Assembly: GCA_037013495.1 (NCBI GenBank)
Contig: CM072811.1
Span: forward strand, 28,295,659-28,359,658
Reading direction: 5' to 3'
Origin: Hippophae tibetana
Lineage: Eukaryota > Streptophyta > Magnoliopsida > Rosales > Elaeagnaceae
DNA length: 64,000 nt
Shown here: positions 11,721 through 24,700 of the stretch, piece by piece
How positions within the stretch are numbered: position 1 is the stretch's first letter
Layout: every line of letters begins with the position of its first letter
Program-made: the position numbers and the translations under genes
Notes under the pieces: generated by a model
Seen by the model: only the letters and a program-made list of their open reading frames with translations
Told to the model about the DNA's origin: nothing
Database searches by the model: none

Positions 11721-13909
11721 AAAAAGACTAGTACAAAAAGATACACAAATGTCTGTGTGTGTTTTATAATGGATTTAACAATAAATAATTCTAATTAGAT
11801 GATTCAAAATATATGTCACTTAAATTAAATCAACTAGCAAATTCTAGATAAAAAAGATTAAGCCCAAGTTCAATAAAAATAACTCTTTTGAAATTTAATA
11901 ATTAAATCTAAATAATCATAAATATATAAGATTCTAATAAAAAAAATACTCTAACAAAAAAATATAAAACTAAAATAAGTAAATCAATAAAACTTTATTA
12001 TAACATATTAATCATTTTTTTAGAAATTATTTCCTCCATATTAATATAAATATTACTGATAGAAACATTACCTTGCCTTTTACTTGTTCAGTGTTATTTA
12101 GGCATAGAATAATTTTTCAACTTTTTTTCTACAACTTCTAACACCACTTATTCACATATATATATATATACTAATTAACCTTCCTTTCTTATGAATATTT
12201 TGTCAGCGGTGTGATGTATTAATTCACTCTAGTAAAGGTTGACCGAAATTCATATATGTATATATTAACTCTATTCGGTAGTTTTTCTTTTGATCGGTAT
12301 AATTTTTTAGCACACCTATTAACCCTAATCCTACGTGTGTGTGTATATATATAGAGATAATGATAACCTATTAGTAATAGTGTTAAAAATTTTTGGATTT
12401 CATTATTCAAGATCCATTTAAAGATTTAATTAAAAAATATTTTTAAATCACATCTTAAAAATACTAAGACATATAAAAAAAATATTTAAGCACAAAAAAA
12501 ATCCTAGATTTATGAATATGTGCTATTAAATACATGAATGCAACTCTATGTGTCATAGTTATAAAAAATATACTTGAAATACGATTATTTGAAACTTGAA
12601 AATTTGTTCGGTTTTTCTTAATAAACTTGATAACAGGTATAAAAATAAATTTACAGGTAAATATTTTATCCACAAAAATAACCAACACTCATAGTTCTTA
12701 CACATAGAAAACCCACAAAACTAACCATCGTCAATGCCATCGTCATCGTCTCTATATCAAGCAACAAAGTTAGTTTACTCTTTTTTCTTCCCAAAATCTC
12801 TTTCTAGTTTGTTCCCAATACTAGTCCACCTAGGGAGATGGGTGAAGCTTTGCAAGATTGGGTTGATGGTGGAGGTTGGGCCGCAAGAGATGGATGACTA
12901 GCTAGGGGTATGGCTCGCAAGAGTGTGGTCTGATGAGGGAGAGGAGGCACGAGACAAAAGGTTAGTTAGAGGTGTTTGCAAGGGTGTGATTCGAATGTGT
13001 GTGCGGGTCTTGGGGTATTTTGAATTTTACATACATATAAACATTATTTTTCATCAAAATTAACCACATATTGTATCATTATAACAAGTTTAAAATTCAA
13101 TGGTATAAAAATAATAAATGAAAATTTAGTGATATATTTTTAACAACTCCTATAGTTCATTTGTACACAAATTTATTTAATCATTTTATTAAGTGTTTAA
13201 TTTACTTTAATTTGTTCATTGTCTTATTTTATTTTCAAATTTTCAAAGAGTGAGATACTTTTTATTTTTTAAAAAAAGGTACGAAAGTTTATTTTTTATT
13301 AAATAAATAAAATATTATGAGATGAGATTCGAAGTTAATCTATAATGATAAGTATATAGAGTTGTATTATTTGAAACACAAGTCAATTCCAATGTCTTTT
13401 TGTTAAAGAATGTGATATACTTAATATCATTAACATTATAATATAATTATTTTAAGAAGGATAAATAATTTTTTATAACATCGAACTTTAAAGTTTTTAT
13501 AAAGATACAATCGAAATTTTATTTTTTATTTTCATATATCAAACTTTACATTTGTTACAAATACCATTAACATTGTGAATTTATGAATTTAACGTGGTTA
13601 AAAATTGATTCAATAAATGACTAAAAATCCTTAATATTAAATCCCATTCATATCATCTATAAAGACTCACCTCATAGAACAATCCTAGCTAATGAAGACC
13701 AACCCCATTTAACTTTTGCAAAATGACAATCAAAATTTCAACCACACATATAAACAAAATCTCTGCCAAAACAGCTTGTATTTTTTCTAAAAAATTTGAA
13801 GTTAAGCTTCCCTCTCAAATTGCAACACTTGGTGCATAAATTTGTATGATTTTCAAATTAAGGGACCATATACACCAAAATTTATCCATCTTTGCCCACC
13901 TTTCACTGA
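11721..13909. other. Intergenic DNA, mostly AT-rich
   Basis: No gene is supported. There are short AT runs near 12150 and a less AT-rich patch at 12830-13010 with TGGGTTGATGG and similar G-rich text, which has no long open frame. The rest is low-complexity AT DNA. Confidence 0.45.
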
Positions 13910-13913
13910 TATC

Positions 13914-13920
13914 TATAAAA
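13914..13920 (+). promoter_or_regulatory. TATA box candidate for the small ORF
   Basis: TATAAAA in the context TCTATAAAAGC is a good plant TATA box. A start site about 30 bp downstream would fall in the AAT microsatellite, about 150 bp before the ATG at 14096. This is inference from spacing only. Confidence 0.45.
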
Positions 13921-13929
13921 GCATTTAGG

Positions 13930-13930
13930 A

Positions 13931-13972
<42 letters not shown>
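13930..13972. repeat. (AAT)n microsatellite
   Basis: About 14 uninterrupted AAT units, probably within the 5' leader of the small ORF if the TATA box at 13914 is used. Length is likely polymorphic. Confidence 0.9.
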
Positions 13973-14053
13973 GAAGGTGAAATTTGTATCTATTTTCGTG
14001 ATTTTTTCCATATCAAGTTTCCACAAATCTTTTTTATTTCAAAGTCTTAAAAA

Positions 14054-14099
14054 ATGAAAGATGTCAATGGAAGATTTATATATACTTAGCAAAGCATGA
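14054..14099 (+). other. Two upstream mini-ORFs before the small ORF
   Basis: An 11-codon frame starts at ATG 14054 and ends with TAG at 14087-14089. A 12-codon frame starts at ATG 14061 and ends with TGA at 14097-14099, so its stop overlaps the ATG of the 47-codon ORF (ATGA). If the leader is transcribed, these would limit or couple translation of the main ORF. It is also an argument against that ORF being translated well. Confidence 0.35.
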
Positions 14100-14239
14100 A
14101 AGCTTTGTTATATTACTGTGAGCTTTTAATAATAACCTTTTGGCTAACTGAAAACGAAAAGTTGATGGGCGAAACACCTGTCAAGGGTGGCTATGGCACT
14201 ACCCCTGGATTTGGGTATGTGTGCATGAATTCTCACTAA
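14096..14239 (+). CDS. Possible small secreted peptide, 47 aa (unrecognised)
   Basis: ATG at 14096 opens a 47-codon frame ending with TAA at 14237. Residues 1-17 are hydrophobic (KALLYYCELLIITFWL) with one Lys near the start, like a signal peptide or signal anchor. Then comes a short charged stretch (TENEKLMGE) and a Gly/Pro/Thr/Tyr-rich tail with GGYGTTPGFGYVC. This layout resembles precursors of plant secreted peptides, but I do not recognise the family and claim no function. Supporting context: a TATA box 176 bp upstream and local base composition less AT-rich than the surrounding DNA over 14160-14300. Against it: short length, two upstream ATGs and no homology search. Confidence 0.4.
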   Translation: MKALLYYCELLIITFWLTENEKLMGETPVKGGYGTTPGFGYVCMNSH

Positions 14240-14726
14240 CAAATTTCTTCTTTGCTGGCTTTGGTTGGGTCGATGGGGTGAGATTTCGCTGGCAGGAGCT
14301 TTATGGGTTTTTCTTAGGGATTTAATAAATCAACCGTTAATTCTCATTAATTCATAACCTACCTGTTATATTTATCACAAATATAAAATTTTATAACATG
14401 TAAGTAATAAATAAAAATTAGATAAAATATTTGTAAAAGTTTAAAGTTTGTTGGTGTAAAAATCTATTTAATTTTTTAGATTAAAATTATAATTCATGCA
14501 TTATTTTTATTATTATTAGAACAACAATGATTTAAATTGTGTTACCATTGTTAATTGAAATAGAATTTCTTTTATACAAAAGATCAAACAATCTTTTTGT
14601 TTTAAGACTATACACAAGAAGCCACATTATAAAACTCATGATAACATTACAAATATATCATCTTAATTAATGTAATAATTTTTTATTTAATATAACTTAT
14701 TGAATTTGATTTCACTTATTCTTAAG

Positions 14727-14771
<45 letters not shown>

Positions 14772-15560
14772 AGTTGTTATGGTGGCAGATTAGGTGTACA
14801 TTTTTAAATAATCATATTCTCAAGAAAAAATTTGTACTAAACAAATATAGTCGATTTTAATAGAATAATTTTTAGATATAATCAATATAGTTAATTTTTT
14901 TAATCATAAATTGAATTTATGTTAAAATAAAAATAAAAAAACTTACTCTATCTCTCTTCAAAAAGTATTATTTTTCTCAAATTTTGCCATCTTAATTTAT
15001 TTAGGTCTCCTTCCTCCTATTCTTTGTGTCTTCTTAAATTATATATATTATTTCAATTTTTCTCATCTCATCCTAATTATATACTTCTAATTTATTTATA
15101 TAAACATTATAAATTTTATTTTTAACTATAAAATTGTTTGAATTTATAAATTAAAATGAAGAAAAAATTATATTTTTTAAGGAAGAGAAATAGAGAGAGT
15201 TATAAGAGAGAAAAATTTTATTTGGGAAAAAAAATAAAATATATTTTTTAGATTTTTAATGTTATTTTTTAAGTATTATAAAAACAGTTATTTTATCTTT
15301 AATATATATATAAGTGAACTAGATTGATTATGTTAAAACCTACTATATTAAACTTAATCAATTTAAAATATACAAAATTAAAATGTCAGGATTAGATAAT
15401 TTCCTACTGAGTTATCTATACTCTCATTATTTAATAATCAATAATTTTTATATGATATTATTTATACAAATTTCAATTACATTAATTATTATTTCAATAA
15501 AAATAAATAAATAAATAAATATTTATTTATACAGATTTCTGTGACGATGTATCTTGTTAA
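14240..15560. other. AT-rich spacer upstream of DHQS
   Basis: Mostly low-complexity AT DNA. It includes an (AT)n run at 14730-14758 and a purine/AT-rich zone at 14920-15330. No open frame or mobile-element domain is recognisable. Confidence 0.5.
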
Positions 15561-15566
15561 TTGATG

Positions 15567-15577
15567 TTTATATATAT
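15567..15577 (+). promoter_or_regulatory. Putative DHQS TATA box
   Basis: TTTATATATATGG lies about 200 bp upstream of the DHQS start codon, which would give a leader of roughly 170 nt. Its position is suitable, but no other promoter element was confirmed. Confidence 0.4.
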
Positions 15578-15772
15578 GGCGCGAACTCATTGAACCGGAA
15601 CTATCGGTCCGTCTCGTATGGTTCTGATCCAACCGCCCACCTCTACCTAACCCCACCGCAACTCCAGAATATTGCTGCTTTTTCTTCAGTAAAGTAAGCG
15701 CAATGTTATATCCACCAACCAGACCATCAATTTCTCTTGACATCCACCATACTCTATCCCCAATTAGAGCCA

Positions 15773-18700
15773 ATGGCCTCCACGGCAAATCATCTCTGTG
15801 CATCCCTCGCTGCCAAAACGAGCACGAAGCCATACATTTCCAGACCCAATAAATCATCGGATTTGGTTTTTGGGGTTCGATTTCCTAATGTCGTCTCTTT
15901 ACAGTCTTCGTTTATTTCATCGAGGTATAATGAATTGATTCGGAGTGTTAACTCGGTACTGAGTGGGAGTCTATCAAGGTCATGGTCGAGGATTTGCGCA
16001 AGCTCGGCGCAGGTCGAGGTTATGGAGCAATCAGCTAGTAGAACTGGGGCTGATGTGCCTACCATTGTGGATGTGGATTTGGGTAATCGGAGCTACCCTA
16101 TTTATATTGGATCCGGCCTTCTTGACCAACCCGAGCTTCTTCAGAGGTGTTTTTATGTTCGATTTTTTACTCGTCAAGTTCAGTATTTTACTATTTTTAT
16201 TTTTTGATTCACTTTTGTGATTATTTCGATTAGTTTTTGTTGATAAAACCGCGATGGGCATTATTATTTCTAACTTGTTTTATGAAAGAATTTAGAAAAA
16301 TTTAAGCTTTACTAGTTTACTTTGAAATTTCAATAAAAGAAATTACTTTGAAATTCACCAGTAGATAATGATGATCAATGAATTTAACCAATCATCTTAA
16401 AATAATTTAAATCATTGTAGTAGATGCACAATTTAAAATTTGAAATTAAATAATAATTTTAAAAATTAAGGAAAAAAATCAAATAACATATAATCAAATA
16501 TTCATAATTAAATTTGGGTAATTCAATGGTTAGGTATAATTGGTTAAAATTATTGATATCGTAGCCCTATATATAAGAGAGGTCTTTATAAATCCTAAAT
16601 AATAATAATCTATTTGCACGGTATCTTCAGTTAGCAATAGCTGCTGTCTAGGTTTTGCATTTGGGTAAACATAAAGGATTTCTCTTTGTATTTTTTCCAA
16701 TGGTGTTATTATTTTATGGTGCTTAATTCTTATAGTTGATTGTTGCCTGGGTTACACGGCCAGTCGCATGTTATCCAATTGTATAGTTGTATAGTTGTGA
16801 TATTTGGTTTTGAAGTGTGCCAATAGTGTACTTATTTAAAAAATATTCATGAGTGATTGTTCCTTCACAGGCATGTTCATGGAAAGAGAGTTCTTATAGT
16901 CACTAATGACACTGTCGGGCCATTGTACTTGGACAAAGTTGTTGATGCTTTAACAAGAGGGAATCCCAATGTTTCAGTTGAGAGTGTGATCTTACCGGAT
17001 GGTGAGAAGCATAAGAACATGGTAGGTATCTTAAGATTTGGGTCAACATTTGTTTGAGGTTTGTGCTGCGCAACCACTTCTATATGAGAATATGAGATGC
17101 ATTAACCTTGCTTTTGAACTGATAGGACACTCTTATGAAAGTCTTTGACAAGGCTATTGAATCAAGGCTGGACCGGCGATGTACATTTGTTGCCCTTGGA
17201 GGTGGTGTTATTGGCGATATGTGTGGCTTTGCTGCTGCAGCTTTCCTTCGTGGCGTTAATTTCATTCAGATTCCTACAACTGTCATGGCACAGGTCTGCT
17301 GTCACCTTGAGTAAAAGAACTTGTTTCATACTGATCATGTTTTGATCCTTTATTGTTTTTGGGTTGGTTTGCAGGCTGATTCTTCCGTTGGTGGTAAAAC
17401 AGGGATAAATCACCGCCTAGGCAAGAACTTGATTGGTGCATTTTACCAACCTCAATGTGTGCTAATAGACACAGATACATTAAACACATTGCCGGACAGA
17501 GAATTGGCATCAGGACTAGCAGAGGTTATAAAATATGGGCTTATAAGAGATTCAGACTTTTTTGAATGGCAGGAGAAGAATATGAAGGCTTTATTGGAAA
17601 GGTATGAAATATTCTTGCTGTTTTTACTTGAATAATCTTTCAAAAAATTACGGGGCAACTCTCCGTATGTCAAGAAACAGAGGAGGGGGGCATTGTGACT
17701 GCTTTGATACTTCAACCCTTAAGAGAGCATTAATGTTAAGTTTTATCTTATCCTTTTTAGCTTTGTAGATCTTCATACATTTTTCCTTACTTACAAATAG
17801 TTGTTGATGAATCACATACATTGGTATGTTGGGCTGGTCGATACAGGGATTCAAGTGCACTGGCTTATGCGATTAAGCGATCATGTGAAAACAAAGCTGA
17901 GGTTGTCTCTTTGGATGAGAAGGAAAGTGGGCTTAGGGCAACACTGAATTTGGGTCATACATTTGGTCATGTAAGTTACTCACTTCGCCAGTTCATTTCA
18001 TTCTATTGAGCCTGCATTGCTTGAACGCTTATCATGTAAGTCAGTCGGATTCATAGGTCTGATTCTGTTTTAAAGCATGCTTGCTATTGAGCTTTGTGGT
18101 ATATTCTCTCATTTAGGTTCACGAGCTCATCATTTTGTTTAGCCAATAGTTTATAATGAATTATATGAAGCCATTAGGCAAACATCGAATCCATGGGTAT
18201 TTGAACCCGAATATTCGGGAAAAAACAGAATATTTAATGGAAGAACGGGGGTTCCTTTTGAACAATTTGTTATAATAGGAAAGTCTTATACCTTGAAATT
18301 AATTCATCAAGTTGATGATAAAATACACGGATGTTCCGATGGGCATTATGCACTTGTTACACAACAACCCCTTCGAGGAAGGGGCAAGCAAGGGGTGCAA
18401 AGGGTGAGAGAAGTGGAAGTTTAGGCTTTAGAGGGATTTGGTGTTGCTTATATTTTATAAAAGATACTTATAAATCTAATCATATTAAAGCTCATCAAGA
18501 GGTACTTGGTACTATGATCATGGGAGGAACAATACCTAAACCAGAGAATGCTCCAAAATCTTTTCAGTGGCATGTTCGAGAACTATGATCTTTGGCTCTG
18601 GAATTGAATCATTTCCTTGTGTCTGAGAAGAACTTCTAGATTCATAGAAAAAGTGCTTAATCGAAATGAGTTCAAATTTTTCTTCTATGATCGATCAGTA

Positions 18701-21700
18701 TAAATATCAACAACTTCGAATTGGATCAGTTTCTCCTCAACAAATAACTGCTTGGGCCAAAAAAATCCTACCTAATGGAGAGATAATTGGAGAGGTGTTA
18801 AAACCCTACACCTTTCATTACAAAACCAGCAAACCTATAAAAGATGGATTATTTTGTGAAAGAATTTTTGGACCTATAAAAAGTGAGATTTGTGTTTGTT
18901 GAAATTATCGAGTAATCGAAGATGAAAAAGAAGAACCAAATTTTTGTGAACAATGTGGGGTCGAATTTGTCGATTCTCGGATATGAAGATATCAAATGGG
19001 ATACATCAAATTGGAACGCCCAATGACCCATGACGAATCAATTGATTTAATGTAAAGATAGACAATCTGTCTTTTTAGAGCTATCTCCCCCCTAAAAAAA
19101 ATATTCTTGTGATAGGTTCTATTCTTGGCCAAAAATATAGTAAAATTACCTTCCTATTATTTTAAACCCCATGACTAAAAAAGATCTTTTTGTGTGGTAT
19201 AGTTCCAAACTTCAGTGTCAGGAACTCAATTCCTTATGGTGGGCAATAGTGTAGGGTGCCTGCGAACGCAAAGTTGAGCCATCTCCCGCTACCTAACGGG
19301 TGTTTATGAAATTTTCCCTCAAAATAATACCATCTTGTGATTCAAATCATTTTGTAAAACTTCATAACCATTAATTTTCTCACAACCCATAGAACACAAA
19401 GATTGAATGATACGAGACCTCTGATTTTGGGATATGTTTTGATTGCAAATTTGCAATAAGAAAACTATAATCAATGTAGCCATTTATCGCTTGCGTTATG
19501 GTTTCTGAAATGCTATCATCAAGCTTCTAGACCTATTATCTCTCATCAGGTAGAGGCATTCTCTCACTAACAAGCATATATCTCTCGCGACTCAATTTTC
19601 CCTTACTGGCCACCTGGGTGGGTAATGATTAATTAATGTTTGGGGGGATACTATGCTGGGAGGACATTATGTGTAAACTAAATAGTAAAAATAAATAATT
19701 TTTACACCACTTGAATGGTTATAGTAAAATTTATAAATTTTTCAATTGAGTTATTATAAAATAATATAGAAAAAGGTCATAGTTAATGTTCTAAAAAATA
19801 TCAATTTTAATATTTTTTAATATTACCTAAGTGTTATATATTAAATATGTATTTTTATCTAATTAAAATAAACATAGACTATGCAAATTAAACTATAAAA
19901 AAAAATAACATAGTTTGATATCTATACAAATGGATAAAAAAATGAAGGATATTAAACAACATAAATTATAATAAACATGCAAAAAAAAATTTAAGTATGT
20001 GAAGGAAAATTGATAAGATCAATATTACATTATATAAATAACAATGAATATTTATGTAATTATATATAGTGTAACACGGAATGGTTAAATTATATGTGAG
20101 ATAATATGCATTATTTAAAAAAAAAAGCTAAGAAAACTAAACTAGTAAAGTTCAAAGAAAATAAAAAAATTATAACTTTAAAGTCTATAATCATAAAAAC
20201 AACACATTGTGTCCAATTTATATATTTTTTTACTAATAAAAAAATTTGATCCATCATTTTACATTGAACTTTGTCTAGTAAGATGCTATAGTTGAACTAT
20301 GATCATTTGAACTCGTTTAATGCTGAAGTATGTCTAATTGAACTTGTTTAGTATTATTTGGAGTGCTATTTTTGTAATTATATATATGTTTTAGGCATTA
20401 TTTGATGTAATTTTTCTAAAATTTATTAGAAGATGTTAAATATTTATCGCTCTAATATAGTCCGTTTAGTAAAAATTGTATAATAGTAGAGTAATAGTGA
20501 AAAATATACGGGGAATGGAAATGAGTATGTAGTATAATAAAATAAGAAAAAATAATATTCAAATAATACATAGTTATGTATTTTTGTAACATAAATAGAT
20601 ACATTTATAACTATAATAAAGAAAAAATCTTTATTGAAAAGTTAGGAGGCAAGCACGTGTCCTCTCTCACTTACGTGGAGCTGCCTCCCTGGAAACCATG
20701 GGAAAAAAATTGAGTCTTTCACAAAGAAGATGATAACCAAATTGAGAATTACACTTCCCCGTTCCATTAAATCATTGAACCCGATTTCCTTACACTTATA
20801 TATAAACTTATTTTATATTTACTTATGAACTCAATTATTCTTAATTAAAATAAAACTTCTTCTTACTAAATTAATTATTTAATTTAAAAAATATACATTA
20901 TAACTGAAAATGCATTTTATTTTAATTATTTAAGAACTATCAAAATAAATAATCTAATTATACCTATAATTTGTATCCATAAGGATGAGGTGATGCGTGC
21001 AATAGCTTCCAGGAAATCTTTTCTAATGACTACTCGTGCTGCCAAACTTTGAGCAATTTGGCCTGCGCACTGATTTAGTTTGGGTATTGATTTTGCTAGG
21101 GTATTGTTGGAATCCAATTCTCTACGGGCGGGGCAAATGGTCAACAATGAGGCTCATTTATTATCGGGCGAGGGTGGTATAGTAGATGACATCCCTTCTC
21201 TAATTAAGCATACTAGTTAACTCTTTTGTTCCTTTTGTCATAGAAGGGTCAGTTTTGTTGCCATGATTATCAAAGTTTGGATTCTCATGTTCAAACTATA
21301 TTATATATATTTTTTAAATCTTTCAATAAAATTCAATTTTTTTTAAATTGCAAGTTTGTGGTATTTAGCAACAAAAAATTCACCCAATATGATCCTTGAT
21401 ATTTATAATTTGAGATTAATATTTTGAACCTTTGAGCTTCCAAATCTTATCTCCAACTAGGATGAACTGAATAATAAGTATCCTTATAATTTCTAATTTG
21501 ATCAAAAAATTATTCAAATTCTCTAATTTAAACCCCCTTATGTGTGAATATTGTTGTTCTTTAAAAACAATCTTGATTTAAGAACTACCTTATTAAATTG
21601 TATGATTTTGGATTAAATTTTGTCTCACAAAGTTATCTAAATTAAGTGCGTGAATTTTTCTTCATAAATTGCACTAATAGTTGGATGGCCAGAAGAATAA

Positions 21701-24700
21701 GTTGTATTTAAATGGTCTTCAATTGATATAGCTTGATTTAGAACAGAACTCAAATCATCTCCTACACACAATCAATTTGTGTGCTTGTGAGAATTCTACT
21801 CCACACTACTTGGCCATCCACGCCACATTTGGAGTCTTACTTCTATTTTTGTGCTACAATTTATTCAAATTAAATTGTATTACAAATACATGTATCAAAT
21901 AGTATTTAAATGTCTACCAAACATTTAAATTTGTATTTTAATATTTTAATTAATTCAAATATTAATTAGTCTAATAGTTTAAAGTGTATCATTAGTTACT
22001 AAATTTTAATTAGATTTATATATGTTTTTAAACTTTTAAAACTTACGATTTAGTCATCAAACTTTTAACACACATAGGTTCCTAAAATTTCAAATCCTAA
22101 AATTTAGTTTCTAAATTTCTAAAATTTTACACTATGTCAATGGTGCACTTTAGCCTATAATTTAGTTAATTAAATGAATGAAATAGTTTTGTTAAATTAT
22201 CATTTTAACCTTATATATTTATTTAACATTTATAACCTTAATAAAATGTGCAAATAAATAAATATATATTTTGATCATTTAAATAAACAACTCTAAACTA
22301 AATAATCATATTTATCTTAGAATCAATATCATTCATTCATTGTTATGGAGCAAATTTGAGGATTGATGGAACTAAAAATTTAAGCTTGAATAAAGTATTA
22401 ATACATTCATTAATCCCTTAATTAATCTATTAGTATTTATTAATCTCAATATCACTCTCCTATAGATATGAGATTGAATTCTTGAATATTATAGTTGATA
22501 TTTTTCCAACATTATGTATATGAGTAATGTATTAATATAATCATTAGATGCAACTCAATCCTCCACAACTTAAGTCATTAAGTTCATTTTACCTCATGAA
22601 TGCCATATTTTCCTTAAGTGCTATGTGTGAATAATTATATATAATCATATCATTGATTGTGTGCAATTATTCAAGCCTTGCATCGCTAAATAAGGAAACT
22701 ATTATCTAATATATGAGAAAAGAGGAAATAGATTACACATTTGGTGAGATAACCTCCCAATCCACCATGAATACAAAGATACTAATATACAAAATATCTT
22801 AACCCACCAATACGAGCATTGCAATGCGAAAGTGTCACAATAATGACCCATCTAAATCACTCAGGATTAAGACCGTTTCGTACATGTCTATCAAGTGACT
22901 TATGTAAACACATATATTAAAATGTTTATATGTATAATCAACTATTATACAAAGTATCCTAACTAAATATATCAACATCAATTACAATGAAAACATCAAT
23001 TACAATGAATAAGAAGCACTTAATTCCAAATGCATATGAATTTTACTAGTAATTTAATTAAAAATCTCTTTATCAATTTTAGTACGTACTATTATGATTA
23101 TTTTATTTAAAATTAATCTTCCTTCATATAGGTTGATATATTGAGTTTTAAACATACCCGAATAATTTTGCAATAATTTATTTAAAGAACATAATAACAC
23201 ATGTAAATAAATAAATATTTTCTTTTATTTTAAATTAAGCATGGCTTAAAATACACTCCTTAACATTTAAGACTGAAACCTAACATACTACTTGGATTAA
23301 AATTGAGATGGTATGGTTTCGTCCAATAAAGATGTAGTAATTATTAATTATAATTAAAAAAAGAATCTATTATTCTAAAATAAATAAATAAATTAACCTT
23401 TTTGAAGGTCTGCACTAGGTATACAATAATCTAGAGGGGTGAATACATCACCACTTAAAATTTCTCTCAACAGTACAAACAAAAACAACAACACAACAAA
23501 TATAAATCACAAGCATATAGATAAAGTAAACATGTCCCAATCACTTTAAAACTTTACAAGTGTATAAACATATTTGGAGATAAAATGATTTTACTAATGC
23601 AGCATATGATTATACAAACACAAAAATATAATTTGATAAACCCACGTGAAATCTAACAGTTATGTGACAATATCCAAGGGTTGCATAGCAGCCACCGACA
23701 ACAAGCAATTAATTAAGGAATCAATAGTTTGCAACTTAAAAGTATAAAATTAAATGTCACTATCAATTGGTCCGAGTACATCCAACTCGTCATTTGATCC
23801 GAGTACATACAACTCGTCCTAAATTTCACCACCATATGATGTAATCAATCATCAACAACTTGATATAATGTACATAAACCTAGATACAAATCATGTCTTG
23901 GTTTTAATATATTTTAATTAAACCGACTCAAAATGAGTTTTCACAAAATCATGTTTAAAATGTATTACGGACACCACGGAATTAGAAAAATAATTTTAAA
24001 ATCAAGTTTTCAAATGTCAAAGTTTCCTGGTGTTTTTCAATTACTAAAACATTAAATGATAAGGTATTTATTGAAAAATTCCAACCTCTTCAAACACCTT
24101 GCTGATATCTGACTACTCAGCGAGATCCATATCCAAACATGGACTCCACAAGGTCCATATCCAAGCATGGTTTTTGTCCATGGAAAAAAATTCATTTTTA
24201 GTTTAGATGTATTATGTCAACAATAGTCGAAATTTGTTATCGAGTGATCGAACTTTTGGAGGTTTTTTATCGAGAAAAGAGATGGAGTCCATTTTTAAAA
24301 AGGTGTATTTTAGTCCTAATTTTTTTAAAATGTACAATCTAAGTCACTCACTCATTTTAAAGGTGCATTTAAGTTCATTTTAAGCTAATTATTTCAATTT
24401 AATTATTATTTAGATGTATAAAAGGCATGTTTATTTTAATTTGGTTACTATTTGGACATGTAAAAGTCATTTGGCTTTATAAATTAGGGGTAAATTTGTC
24501 AATATGAAATATTTATTTTTCCTCAAAAAATCAACAATTCTTCCTCCCCAAATCAACAATTCTTCCTCATTTTTATTAATGATAAATTTATCTCACCTTT
24601 TGTGTGACATGACTTTTACATATCTAAATGGTAGTCAAGTTGATATAATTAGCCTAAAATAAACTTGTGTACCTTAAAAATAAGTAAGCGATTTACAGTC

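Noticed and set aside
12830..13010. Possible exon in a GC-richer patch
   Set aside because: No frame longer than a few tens of codons and no recognisable motif on either strand.
18666..18902. A functional nuclear rpoC1-like gene
   Set aside because: In-frame stops follow immediately, the gene is truncated and it sits inside a DHQS intron; it is a plastid DNA relic.
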